This document shows positions 6,141-13,267 of a stretch of DNA of 14,456 nucleotides, one piece after another. The DNA is from Micromonosporaceae bacterium. GTDB taxonomy: Bacteria > Actinomycetota > Actinomycetes > Mycobacteriales > Micromonosporaceae. Positions within the stretch are counted from its first letter, which is position 1. Each line of letters starts with the position of its first letter. The notes under the pieces are model-generated. The model was not told where the DNA came from and did not search any database. It saw nothing but the letters and a program-made list of their open reading frames with translations. The stretch covers positions 1 to 14,456 of the forward strand of contig JADGHA010000054.1 in assembly GCA_019689695.1 (NCBI GenBank). The letters are read 5' to 3'. Made by a program: the position numbers and the translations under genes.

Positions 6141-7448
6141 TCAGACGATGCTGACCAGCACGGCGGCGGCGGCCACGACCAGGATGAACACCAGCAGGGT
6201 GGCGAGGATGACCGGCTCGGCGTACCAGGGGCCGGTCGCGGCCGCCGGCGGCGCGGCACGGGGTTGCGGCACCGCAGGCTGCGACAGCGGCGCCCCGGGC
6301 TGCGACAGCGGCGCCGCGGGGTGCGGCGGTGCGGGGGCCGTGGCGACCACGCGCGGGATGCCCGAATGCGTGCCGCCGGGCCGGCGCCGCGGCGGCGGGT
6401 CCAGGTAGAGGGCACCTTCGGCCAGCACCGTCTCCGGCTGGTCCAGGATGGTCGGCGCGACCGCCAGCCCGTCGTAGATCAGCTGCGCGGCCAGCGGGGT
6501 CCGGCTGGCGCCGCCGACCAGGAAGACCCCGGCCAGGCGCGCCGGGGTCAGCCCGGCGGCGTCGATGGCCCGGGCCAGGCACTCCACGGTCTGCGCCAGG
6601 TGCGGCCGGACCAGCTGCTCCAGCTCGTCGCGGGTCAGCTGGGCGCGCTCGTCCAGCAGCGGCAGGTGCAGCTCGGCGACCGGCGCCCCGGACAGCGTCT
6701 GCCTGGCCGCGCGCACATCCTCGTAAAGCTGCGCCCGCAGCCGGCGGCCGGTGTCGTCGGCCGGGTGCAGCAGCCGGTCCCACTGCCCGGCCGTCCCCGG
6801 GTACGCCCGGCGCAGGTGCTCCACCAGCGCGTGGTCGAGGTCCAGCCCGCCGAGGGTGGCCAGCCCGTCCGCGGCGAGGACCTCGAAGCCGGCCGCGGTG
6901 CGGCGCACCACCGCCGCGTCGAAGCTGGCCGCGCCGAGGTCGTAGACGGCCAGGGCGCGGCCGGCCGGCAACGCCCCACCGAGCACCGCCGTGTAGTAGG
7001 CCGCGGCGGCGACCGGTTCGGCGACCAGCCGCGCGGCGGGCAGGCCGGCCCGGTCGGCGGCGTCGACCAGGACCGCGCGGCGCCGCGGCCCCCAGCCGGC
7101 CGGGTGGGTCAGCCGCAGCTCCGCGCCCGGGGGCCGGCGCGGGGCGGCCGGCGCGGCCCCCCGGGCCAGGACTGCCGCCACCATCGTCGGCACGGCCAGC
7201 CGCTGGCCGGCCAGCAGCACCGTCGGCTCGTCGATGCGCCGCTTCGGGTGGGGCTCGAACCCGGCCGGCTCGCGCTGTCCGGCCCGCTCGGCCTCCCGGC
7301 CCACCAGGGTCGCGCCGTCGGCGGCCACATGCACTGCCGAGGGCAGCAGCGGCGACCCGTCGAACAGCAGCGGCCGGGTCCGCCCGTCCGCCCAGCGCAG
7401 CATGGCGACGGTGGTGGCGGTGCCGAAGTCGATGGCCAGCGCCCGCAT
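6141..7448 (-). CDS. Hsp70-like ATPase with C-terminal membrane anchor
   Basis: A 435-residue actin-fold ATPase of the Hsp70/DnaK superfamily, shorter than a true DnaK and lacking its substrate-binding domain. Seen: first phosphate loop IDFGTATT (6-13); PHPKRRID (66-73), where the Lys matches the catalytic Lys of DnaK; LRLTHPAGWG (111-120); VAEPVAAAAYY (142-152); a second phosphate loop YDLGAASFD (169-177) where DnaK has DLGGGTFD; LGGLDLD (199-205); and the adenosine motif FLVGGASRTPLA (309-320). Residues 351-406 are a Pro/Ala linker with a repeated heptapeptide. Residues 408-435 are a strongly hydrophobic helix, so the protein is probably tail-anchored with the ATPase in the cytosol. The ATG at 7448 is chosen over upstream in-frame codons because the Rossmann-like strand begins there and TAGGGT lies 7 bases before it (leaderless pattern). 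Client or role unknown; a membrane-bound chaperone or sensor is possible. Confidence 0.85.
   Translation of the reverse strand: MRALAIDFGTATTVAMLRWADGRTRPLLFDGSPLLPSAVHVAADGATLVGREAERAGQREPAGFEPHPKRRIDEPTVLLAGQRLAVPTMVAAVLARGAAPAAPRRPPGAELRLTHPAGWGPRRRAVLVDAADRAGLPAARLVAEPVAAAAYYTAVLGGALPAGRALAVYDLGAASFDAAVVRRTAAGFEVLAADGLATLGGLDLDHALVEHLRRAYPGTAGQWDRLLHPADDTGRRLRAQLYEDVRAARQTLSGAPVAELHLPLLDERAQLTRDELEQLVRPHLAQTVECLARAIDAAGLTPARLAGVFLVGGASRTPLAAQLIYDGLAVAPTILDQPETVLAEGALYLDPPPRRRPGGTHSGIPRVVATAPAPPHPAAPLSQPGAPLSQPAVPQPRAAPPAAATGPWYAEPVILATLLVFILVVAAAAVLVSIV
6277..6315 (-). repeat. 21-bp period direct repeat inside the Hsp70-like linker
   Basis: GGCTGCGACAGCGGCGCC occurs at 6277-6294 and again, identical, at 6298-6315, a period of 21 bases or 7 codons. 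It encodes the repeated APLSQPG/APLSQPA of the proline-rich linker. This looks like a slippage duplication and could vary in length between strains. Confidence 0.8.
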
Positions 7449-7455
7449 GGACGTC

Positions 7456-7461
7456 ACCCTA
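7456..7461 (-). promoter_or_regulatory. -10 element for leaderless Hsp70-like mRNA
   Basis: TAGGGT (complement of 7456-7461) fits TAnnnT and ends 7 bases before the ATG at 7448, so transcription should begin at or next to the start codon. The Shine-Dalgarno match is poor. A weak -35 (TTCGGC, complement of 7479-7484) stands 17 bases upstream. Confidence 0.5.
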
Positions 7462-7501
7462 GGTCGACCCGCGGCAATGCCGAAGCTTGGCCGCCGTGGG
7501 C

Positions 7502-7507
7502 CATACT
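7502..7507 (+). promoter_or_regulatory. -10 element for leaderless phosphodiesterase mRNA
   Basis: CATACT differs from TATACT at one base and is followed by exactly 7 bases and then the GTG at 7515, with no Shine-Dalgarno sequence between. This is the classic leaderless geometry. It faces the Hsp70-like promoter across 66 bases. Confidence 0.5.
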
Positions 7508-7514
7508 TCGCCGC

Positions 7515-8285
7515 GTGGGCACCGTGCACCCGTACCTGGACGCGCCGCTGCCGCTGGCCTTCGCGCACCGCGGCGGCGCGGCCGACACCGACGAGAACAC
7601 CATGGCCGCGTTCGAGCGGGCGGTCGCGCTCGGCTACCGGTACGTCGAGACCGACGTGCACGCCACGGCGGACGGGGTGCCGGTGGTGTTCCACGACGCC
7701 CGGCTGGACCGGCTCACCGGGCGGCCGGGCCGCGTCGCCGACCTGCGCTGGGCGGACCTGGCCACGCTGCGGGTCGGCGGCGCGTGGGTCATCCCGCGGC
7801 TGGCGGACGTGCTGGACGCCTGGCCCACGGTGCGCTTCAACATCGACGTGAAGGTGGACGCCGGGGTCGACCCGACCGTGGCAGTGGTACGCCGGGCGGG
7901 CGCCCTGGACCGGGTGCTGCTCGCCTCGTTCAGCGACGCCCGCCTGGTGCGGATCCGGGCGGCGGCCGGGCCCGCTGCGGCCACCTCGCTCGGCGTGCGC
8001 GGCGTGGCCCGGCTACGGGTGGCGGCGCTGACCGGGGCGCGGCTGCGCCTGCCGCCCGGCGTGGTCGCCGCCCAGGTGCCGGTGCGGTACGGGCGGGTGC
8101 GGGTGCTGGACCGGCGGCTGCTGCAGTACGCCCACCGGCTGGGCCTGCAGGTGCACGTGTGGACGATCGACGACCCGGCCGAAATGGCCGACTTACTCGA
8201 CCTCGGCGTGGATGGCATCATGACCGATCACGTCGACGTCCTGCGCGACGTGTACGCCCGTCGCGGCCACTGGTCGGCCGCCTGA
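7515..8285 (+). CDS. Glycerophosphodiester phosphodiesterase
   Basis: A 256-residue GDPD-family enzyme (TIM-barrel) that hydrolyses glycerophosphodiesters, the deacylation products of phospholipids, to glycerol 3-phosphate and an alcohol. Seen: the catalytic AFAHRGG at 15-21 (His18, Arg19), ENT at 27-29, the metal-binding VETDVH at 44-49 (Glu45, Asp47), HDARLDRLTG at 60-69 (second catalytic His60), FNIDVK at 108-113, VWTIDD at 215-220 and GVDGIMTD at 231-238. There is no signal peptide, so it should act in the cytosol. GTG at 7515 is taken as start because a -10 element ends 7 bases before it; GTG at 7524 would remove only three residues. The permease gene begins 20 bases after its stop, so the two form an operon, which suggests that the permease moves a related small metabolite (inference). 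Confidence 0.92.
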   Translation: MGTVHPYLDAPLPLAFAHRGGAADTDENTMAAFERAVALGYRYVETDVHATADGVPVVFHDARLDRLTGRPGRVADLRWADLATLRVGGAWVIPRLADVLDAWPTVRFNIDVKVDAGVDPTVAVVRRAGALDRVLLASFSDARLVRIRAAAGPAAATSLGVRGVARLRVAALTGARLRLPPGVVAAQVPVRYGRVRVLDRRLLQYAHRLGLQVHVWTIDDPAEMADLLDLGVDGIMTDHVDVLRDVYARRGHWSAA

Positions 8286-8305
8286 GCAGAAGGTGGTCCC
8301 CCGGT

Positions 8306-9658
8306 TTGGACAGCGGTCTGGCGCGCCGCGAGCGGGTCGGTTGGTACTTCTACGACTGGGCCAACTCCGCCTTCTCCACCACGGTGGTGACCGTCTTCCT
8401 CGGCCCGTTCCTGACCGCCGTGGCGAAGGTGGCGGCCGGGTGCGGGCTGGGCGCCGACGACTGCGACCGGCCGGTGTACCCGCTGGGCATCCAGGTGGCC
8501 GCCGGCTCCTACTTCCCGTACCTGGTGTCGTTGTCGGTGCTGCTGACCGTGCTCGTGCTGCCCGTGGTGGGTGCGGTGGCCGACCGGTCGGCGCACAAGA
8601 AGCGGCTGCTGGCCGGGGCCGCGTTCACCGGCGCCGGTGCGACGGTGGCGATGGCCTTGGTCACCGGCGGCCGCTACCTGCTCGGCGGCGCCCTGTTCGT
8701 GCTGGCCAACGTCGCCTTCGGGGCCAGCGTCGTGGTGTACAACTCGTTCCTGCCGCAGCTGGCCGGGCCGGACGAGCGGGACACGGTGTCCAGCCGCGGC
8801 TGGGCGATCGGCTACCTCGGCGGCGGATTGCTGCTCGCGCTCAACCTGGTGGTCCTGGCCGTTCTCGACAACGGCACGGACCAGCGGACCCTGGACCTGG
8901 CCCGCTGGTCGATCGTGTCCGCCGGGGTGTGGTGGGCGGTGTTCACCCTGCTCCCGCTGCGCTGGCTGCGGGAGCGGCCGCCGCTGGAGGGCGTCGCGGT
9001 GCGCGGCAACCGGCTCACCGACGGGTTCCGGCAGCTGAACCTGACCGTCCGCGGGCTGCGGGCGTACCCGCTGACCCTGCTGTTCCTGCTCGCGTTCCTG
9101 GTCTACAACGACGGCGTGCAGACGGTGATCTCCCTGGCCAGCCAGTACGGCACCGAGGAGCTGAAGCTGACGCAGAGCACCCTGGTGGCGACCATCCTGG
9201 TGGTGCAGTTCCTCGCGTTCGGCGGGGCGCTGGCGCTGGGCGCGCTGGCCCGCCGGATCGGGGCGTACCGGACGGTCCTGCTCAGCCTGGTGCTGTGGAC
9301 GGTGGTGATCCTCGCCGCGTTCCGCCTGCCGGCCCGCGCACCGCTGCCGTTCCTGCTGCTGGGCGGCTGCATCGGGCTGGTGCTCGGCGGCAGCCAGGCG
9401 CTGAGCCGCTCACTCTTCGCCCAGCTGGTGCCGGCCGGCAAGGAGGCGGAGTACTTCGGCTTCTACGAGATCAGCGACCGCGGCACCAGCTGGCTGGGCC
9501 CGCTGGCGTTCGGCCTGGTCTTCCAGCTCAGCGGCAGCTACCGCATCGGCCTGGTGTCGGTGCTGGTCTTCTTCGTGGCCGGGTTCGGGCTGCTGCTCGC
9601 CGTCCCGATGCGGCGCGCCATCGTCGCCGCCGGCAACGTGCCGCCACGGCTGCTGTGA
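8306..9658 (+). CDS. UMF1/Atg22-type MFS permease
   Basis: A 450-residue polytopic membrane protein of the major facilitator superfamily, UMF1 branch (Atg22-like, PF11700); substrates of the bacterial members are not established. Seen: the family-typical N-terminus RRERVGWYFYDWANSAFST (7-25), a loop CGLGADDCDRPVYP (46-59) before the next membrane helix, motif A-like GAVADRSAHKKRL (89-101), then alternating hydrophobic helices consistent with about 12 segments, ending with a short basic tail. The start is TTG at 8306: GAAGGTGG at 8289-8296 is the ribosome site, and the next in-frame GTG (8383) would cut off the conserved N-terminus. It follows the phosphodiesterase by 20 bases and is probably translated from the same mRNA. 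Length is normal for the family. Confidence 0.85.
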   Translation: MDSGLARRERVGWYFYDWANSAFSTTVVTVFLGPFLTAVAKVAAGCGLGADDCDRPVYPLGIQVAAGSYFPYLVSLSVLLTVLVLPVVGAVADRSAHKKRLLAGAAFTGAGATVAMALVTGGRYLLGGALFVLANVAFGASVVVYNSFLPQLAGPDERDTVSSRGWAIGYLGGGLLLALNLVVLAVLDNGTDQRTLDLARWSIVSAGVWWAVFTLLPLRWLRERPPLEGVAVRGNRLTDGFRQLNLTVRGLRAYPLTLLFLLAFLVYNDGVQTVISLASQYGTEELKLTQSTLVATILVVQFLAFGGALALGALARRIGAYRTVLLSLVLWTVVILAAFRLPARAPLPFLLLGGCIGLVLGGSQALSRSLFAQLVPAGKEAEYFGFYEISDRGTSWLGPLAFGLVFQLSGSYRIGLVSVLVFFVAGFGLLLAVPMRRAIVAAGNVPPRLL

Positions 9659-9666
9659 GCCGGCGC

Positions 9667-9672
9667 TACAGT
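9667..9672 (+). promoter_or_regulatory. -10 element for leaderless AidB-like mRNA
   Basis: TACAGT fits TAnnnT and is followed by 7 bases and then ATG at 9680, with no ribosome site between. It lies in the 21-base gap after the permease stop, so the AidB-like gene probably has its own promoter despite the tight spacing. I see no good -35. Confidence 0.55.
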
Positions 9673-9679
9673 TTCGCGG

Positions 9680-11359
9680 ATGGACCAGGCCCCCCGTTAC
9701 GTGCAGCACGTCCCGCCCCCAGCCGACCCGTACGACGGGGACGAGCTGCTGCAGTCCTGGCTGCACGCCCGGCTCGGCGCGGACGGGCACGCCGCCGCAC
9801 GCCCGCGGCTGGCCGCGCTCGCCGCCGAGGTGACCGGGCCGCTGCGGGCCGCGCACGCCGACGCGGAGGCGCACCCGCCGACTCTGCTCCGGTACGGCCC
9901 GTGGGGCGACCGCGTGGACCGCATCGACACCCCGCCGGGGTGGGAGGTGCTGCGGCGCGCCGCCGCCCGGCACGCCCTGGTGGCGCTGCCCTACCTGCCC
10001 GAGGCGCAAACCACCTGGGGTGCCGGCGCCCGCGTGGTCCAGCACGCCCTGCTGCACCTGTACGGGCCGGAGTCGGCGACGTTCTCCTGCCCGGTGGCGA
10101 TGAGCGACGGCGCGGCCGCCCTGCTCAGCCGGCCCGAGGTCGACCCGGCGGTGCGGGAGGCCTGGCTGCCCCGGCTGCTGTCCACCGACCCGGACACCGC
10201 GGTCACCAGTGGCCAGTGGATGACCGAGGCGCAGGGCGGCTCGGACCTGTCCCGCTCGTCCACGGTGGCGGTCCCGGCCGCGGACGGGACCGGCGGGTGG
10301 CGGCTGACCGGGGAGAAATGGTTCTGCTCGGCCGCTGACTCGGCAATCGCGGTCGCCCTGGCCCGGCCGCGCGGGGCGGCCGAGGGCACCAGCCGGGTGC
10401 TCGCCCCGTTCCTGGTGCCCCGGTACGCCGCCGACTCGCCGCTCGCCGAAACCAACGCGGCGCGGTCCGCCGACCCGCGGCTGCCCGCCCCCGGGGTGCG
10501 GCTGCACCGGCTCAAGGACAAGCTGGGCACCCGGGCGCTGCCCACCGCCGAGATCGGGCTGCGCCAGGCGTACGCCTGGCCGCTGGGCGACCCCGCCGAA
10601 CCCGGCCTGGGCCGGATGATGACCCTCGTCGTGGTCACCAGGCTGCACAACGCCGCGGCCGCCGCGGCCGGGATGCGCCGCGGCCTGGCCTACGCGCAGG
10701 CGTACGCCGCCGCCCGGCAGGTCGCCGGCGGCCGGCTGGCCGACCACCCGCTGCACCGGGCCACCCTGGGCACCCTCGCGGTGGACGCCGCCGGCGCGTT
10801 CGTCCTCGCCGGGCACGCGTTCGCGCTGCTCGGGCGGGTCGAGGTGGACGGCGACCCGGAGGCCGCCGCCGAGCTGCGCGTGGTCGCCCCGCTGGCCAAG
10901 CTCGCCACCGGCCGGCTGGCCGTGCAGGCGGCCAGCGAGTACGTCGAATGCTTCGGCGGCGCCGGGTACATCGAGGACACCGGCATCCCCCGGCTGCTGC
11001 GCGACGCGCAGGTGCTGCCGATCTGGGAAGGCACCACCAACGTGCTGGCGCTGGACGTGCTGCGTGCGGTGCGCCGCGACGGCGCGGGCCGGCCCCTGCT
11101 GGCCCGGCTGTCCGCGGCCGGGCAGCGGTCGGCGGCGCTGCGCGAGGTCACCGCCGAGCTGTCCGCGGCGTTCGGCGCCGACCTGACCAGCGACAATGGC
11201 GTCGCCGGGGCGCGTGGGCTGGCCCTGCGCGCGGCGTACGCCCTGGCCGCCGCGTTGCTGCTGGAGCAGGCCGCCGGCGGCGACCCGGCCGCCGAGACGC
11301 TGGCGCGGCTGTGGACCCGCCGCTGGCTGCGGCACGAGGACATCGCCACCGACGTCTGA
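9680..11359 (+). CDS. AidB-like acyl-CoA dehydrogenase family protein
   Basis: A 559-residue FAD-dependent protein of the acyl-CoA dehydrogenase superfamily, closest by motif to E. coli AidB, the alkylation-response flavoprotein that binds DNA and has weak isovaleryl-CoA dehydrogenase activity. Seen: SGQWMTEAQGGSDLS (177-191) for FAD binding, LTGEKWFCSA (209-218), APFLVPRY (242-249), HRLKDKLGTRALPTAE (276-291), the helical domain with VVTRLHNAAAAAAGMRRGLAYA (318-339), and the C-terminal ECFGGAGYIEDTGIPRLLRD (423-442) followed by LPIWEGTTNVLALDVLRA (446-463). Residues 1-120 are the extra N-terminal AidB-type region, and about 90 residues follow the catalytic core. Whether it binds DNA or oxidises a substrate cannot be read from the sequence. 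The ATG at 9680 fits the leaderless -10 element. A ferredoxin gene follows 65 bases after the stop and could carry its electrons (inference). Confidence 0.85.
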   Translation: MDQAPRYVQHVPPPADPYDGDELLQSWLHARLGADGHAAARPRLAALAAEVTGPLRAAHADAEAHPPTLLRYGPWGDRVDRIDTPPGWEVLRRAAARHALVALPYLPEAQTTWGAGARVVQHALLHLYGPESATFSCPVAMSDGAAALLSRPEVDPAVREAWLPRLLSTDPDTAVTSGQWMTEAQGGSDLSRSSTVAVPAADGTGGWRLTGEKWFCSAADSAIAVALARPRGAAEGTSRVLAPFLVPRYAADSPLAETNAARSADPRLPAPGVRLHRLKDKLGTRALPTAEIGLRQAYAWPLGDPAEPGLGRMMTLVVVTRLHNAAAAAAGMRRGLAYAQAYAAARQVAGGRLADHPLHRATLGTLAVDAAGAFVLAGHAFALLGRVEVDGDPEAAAELRVVAPLAKLATGRLAVQAASEYVECFGGAGYIEDTGIPRLLRDAQVLPIWEGTTNVLALDVLRAVRRDGAGRPLLARLSAAGQRSAALREVTAELSAAFGADLTSDNGVAGARGLALRAAYALAAALLLEQAAGGDPAAETLARLWTRRWLRHEDIATDV

Positions 11360-11385
11360 CCCCTGCCCGACGGGCCGGGTGCACC

Positions 11386-11412
11386 ATGTGCGGCTGCCCG
11401 GCGTACCCCTAG
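11386..11412 (+). other. Short cysteine-containing upstream ORF
   Basis: ATG at 11386 opens an 8-codon frame, MCGCPAYP, ending in TAG at 11410-11412, just 12 bases before the ferredoxin GTG and in the same frame. Two of eight codons are Cys. It may be a leader peptide that senses cysteine supply, or chance; no convincing ribosome site is seen. Confidence 0.25.
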
Positions 11413-11424
11413 CCGCTCGGCGGC

Positions 11425-11691
11425 GTGCTGGACGCCGCCGGCGGGGCCACCGAACCGCTGGCCGCCGCCCTGGTCTGCGGGCACCGGCTGCGGGTCAACC
11501 CGATCAGCTGCGTGGCCCACGGGCTGTGCGCCGAGCTGCTGCCGGAGCTGGTGGAGCTGGACGAGTGGGGGTACCCGGTCATCGACCGTGCGCCGGTCCC
11601 GGTCGGCCTGGTGGCGCAGGCCCGCCGGGTGGTCGCCGCCTGCCCGGCGCTGGCCCTGCGGCAGGACGGCAGGCGCGGCCGGCACAGCTGA
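11425..11691 (+). CDS. Single-cluster ferredoxin, CxxHxxC type
   Basis: An 88-residue cytosolic electron-transfer protein. Seen: residues 20-79 have the small-ferredoxin pattern with Cys29, His32 and Cys35 (CVAHGLC) and a distant Cys73-Pro74, so three Cys plus a His replace the usual four Cys of a [4Fe-4S] site. The acidic block ELLPELVELDEWGYPVI (37-53) is typical of these actinobacterial ferredoxins. Such proteins carry a [3Fe-4S] or unusual [4Fe-4S] cluster and often serve cytochrome P450s or flavoproteins. GTG at 11425 is the first start after an in-frame TAG; homologs usually begin nearer residue 20, so the first 15-18 residues are doubtful. There is no clear ribosome site, so translation may couple to the upstream mini-ORF or the AidB-like gene. 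No P450 or ferredoxin reductase is in the window; the AidB-like flavoprotein is the nearest possible partner. Confidence 0.8.
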   Translation: MLDAAGGATEPLAAALVCGHRLRVNPISCVAHGLCAELLPELVELDEWGYPVIDRAPVPVGLVAQARRVVAACPALALRQDGRRGRHS

Positions 11692-11699
11692 CCCCGCGG

Positions 11700-11718
11700 C
11701 CGCCTGCCCGGCAGGCGG
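11700..11718 (+). terminator. GC hairpin after the ferredoxin gene
   Basis: CCGCCTGCC-C-GGCAGGCGG is a perfect 9-bp inverted repeat 8 bases after the ferredoxin stop and 16 bases before the PhzF -10 element. It is probably a terminator without T-tract; an operator for the PhzF gene is the alternative. Confidence 0.45.
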
Positions 11719-11734
11719 GCGGGCGACCCGCCGG

Positions 11735-11740
11735 TATGAT
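11735..11740 (+). promoter_or_regulatory. -10 element for leaderless PhzF-family mRNA
   Basis: TATGAT is one base from the TATAAT consensus and is followed by 8 bases and the GTG at 11749. No ribosome site lies between, so a leaderless mRNA is expected. I see no good -35. Confidence 0.6.
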
Positions 11741-11748
11741 CACCAGCC

Positions 11749-12621
11749 GTGGCAGCACGGCTCTCGTACGACGTGGTGGACGTCTTCTCCGACCGGCCGT
11801 TCGCCGGCAACCCGCTCGCCGTGGTCTTCGGCGCCGACGGCCTGACCACCGGGCAGATGCAGGCCATCGCCCGCGAGTTCAACCTCTCCGAGACCGTGTT
11901 CGTGCTGCCGCCCACCCAACCCGGGGCCACCTACCGGGCCCGCATCTTCACCCCCAGTGACGAGCTGCCGTTCGCCGGCCATCCCAGCGTCGGTGTCGCG
12001 GTGGCGCAGCTGCTTCGCGGCGTGTACGGCGCCGGTGAGGTGGTTCAGGAGTGCGGCGCCGGGCTGCTGCCGATCCGGGTGTACGAGGACGGCCGGGCCA
12101 CGCTCACCGGCGGCACCCCCACCGTCGGCGCCGAGCTGGACCCCCGGCCGCTGCTGGCCGCGACCGGACTGTCCGACCTGGACTTCGCCGGGCCGGCGCC
12201 GCGGATGGCCGGCTGCGGGCTGGAGTTCCCGTACCTGTCGGTACGCCCGCAGGCGGTGGCCACGGCGGCGATCGAACCCGCAGCGGTGCGGGCGCACGGC
12301 GTGGTCCGGATCAGCGTCTTCTCCTGGGACGCGCAGACCCGCACCGCGCACACCCGGGTGTTCGCGCCCGGGCTCTCGGTGCCGGAGGACCCGGCCACCG
12401 GCTCCGCGGCGCTCGGCCTCGGCGTCTGGCTGGTCGCCTGCGGCCTGCTGCCGGGCGACGGCGAGTCGGCGTACACCGTGCGGCAGGGCGCCGAGATACA
12501 GCGTCCGTCCACTCTGGAGTGCACGGTGGCGGCCAGCGGCGGCCAGGCGGTACGCACCACCGTGACCGGGCGGGTCTTCCCGGTGGCCCGCGGCGAGATC
12601 GCCGTGCCGGCTAATCAGTGA
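11749..12621 (+). CDS. PhzF-family isomerase/epimerase
   Basis: A 290-residue protein of the PhzF family, two-domain diaminopimelate-epimerase-like fold, normal length. PhzF itself isomerises trans-2,3-dihydro-3-hydroxyanthranilate in phenazine synthesis, but most relatives are stand-alone and of unknown substrate. Seen: DVFSDRPFAGNPLAVV at 11-26, the catalytic Glu48 in FNLSETVFV (44-52), DELPFAGHPSVG at 71-82 (first glycine-rich loop), VPEDPATGSAA at 211-221 (second loop) and QGAEIQRPS at 246-254. No other phenazine genes are in the window, so a phenazine role is unlikely. The GTG at 11749 fits both the leaderless promoter and the family start. Its last 11 bases overlap the end of the convergent O-methyltransferase gene. 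Confidence 0.9.
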   Translation: MAARLSYDVVDVFSDRPFAGNPLAVVFGADGLTTGQMQAIAREFNLSETVFVLPPTQPGATYRARIFTPSDELPFAGHPSVGVAVAQLLRGVYGAGEVVQECGAGLLPIRVYEDGRATLTGGTPTVGAELDPRPLLAATGLSDLDFAGPAPRMAGCGLEFPYLSVRPQAVATAAIEPAAVRAHGVVRISVFSWDAQTRTAHTRVFAPGLSVPEDPATGSAALGLGVWLVACGLLPGDGESAYTVRQGAEIQRPSTLECTVAASGGQAVRTTVTGRVFPVARGEIAVPANQ

Positions 12622-13267
12622 CCAGCGCCAGCAGGAAACCGTCGTAGCCCTTGACGCCCACGGTCTGCACCGCGGTCGCGGTCAGCCGCGGCTCGGCCGC
12701 GACCGCCTCGTAGAGGCGGCGGGTGCCCTGCACGTTCGGGTCGTCGCTGCCGGGGTCCAGCACGTTTCCGCCCCGGACCACGTTGTCCACCACGATGGCG
12801 CTGCCGGGCCGGGTCAGCCGCAGCGCCCAGTGCAGGTAGCTCGCGTTGTTGATTTTGTCGGCGTCGATGAATACCAAATCGAACGGGCCGGTCAGCCCGG
12901 GCAGCGTCTCCAGCGCCGGGCCGAGCCGCAACTCCACCACGCCGGCCAGGCCGGCACGGTCCAGGTTGGCCCGGGCCACCTCGGCGTGCCGCGGGTTGGC
13001 CTCCAGGGTGACCAGCCGGCCGTCCGGCGGCAGTGCCCGGGCCAGCCAGATCGTGCTGTAGCCGGCCAGGGTGCCGATCTCCAGGATGCTGCGCGCGCCG
13101 CGCAGCCGCGCGACCAGGTGCAGCAGCTTGCCGTGGGTGGGTGCCACCGCGATGTCGGGCATGCCGGCCTCGGCGGTGGCGCGCAGCGCCGCGTCGAGTG
13201 CGGCGTCGGCGGGCACCAGCTGGTCGACGATGTACTCGTCGACCGCGCTCCACACGTCCTGGTTCAC
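12611..13267 (-). CDS. SAM-dependent O-methyltransferase (class I, metal-dependent type)
   Basis: A 218-residue cytosolic methyltransferase of the catechol/caffeoyl-CoA O-methyltransferase-like family (PF01596). Seen: an N-terminal helical segment (1-50) with PTHGKLLHLVAR, SAM-binding motif I LEIGTLAGYS (62-71), the acidic Glu89 that should hold the SAM ribose (VTLEANP), FIDADKINN (133-141) and VVDNVVRGG (159-167), whose Asp135, Asp161 and Asn162 match the metal-binding residues of the family. The C-terminal GVKGYDGFLLALV (204-216) is also family-typical. The acceptor cannot be read; small phenols or catechols are usual. GTG at 13267 is chosen because GGAGGGGG lies 4 bases upstream and homologs start here. 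The gene ends in an 11-base overlap with the convergent PhzF gene. Confidence 0.9.
   Translation of the reverse strand: MNQDVWSAVDEYIVDQLVPADAALDAALRATAEAGMPDIAVAPTHGKLLHLVARLRGARSILEIGTLAGYSTIWLARALPPDGRLVTLEANPRHAEVARANLDRAGLAGVVELRLGPALETLPGLTGPFDLVFIDADKINNASYLHWALRLTRPGSAIVVDNVVRGGNVLDPGSDDPNVQGTRRLYEAVAAEPRLTATAVQTVGVKGYDGFLLALVTD

Noticed and set aside
5913..7514. Open frame running into the phosphodiesterase from upstream, as if a much longer fusion
   Set aside because: The upstream part is antisense to the Hsp70-like gene and has no domain character; the phosphodiesterase family starts near 7515, where a promoter also sits.
7449..7694. N-terminal extension of 82 residues on the Hsp70-like protein
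   Set aside because: It is the complement of the phosphodiesterase gene, and the ATPase fold begins exactly at the ATG at 7448.
9410..11335. A 641-codon minus-strand frame across the AidB-like gene
   Set aside because: Antisense shadow with Gln/Gly/Arg-rich composition and no recognisable domain.
11749..12621. PhzF gene as evidence for a phenazine cluster together with the O-methyltransferase
   Set aside because: No other phenazine enzymes are present, the two genes converge rather than share an operon, and most PhzF relatives are stand-alone.
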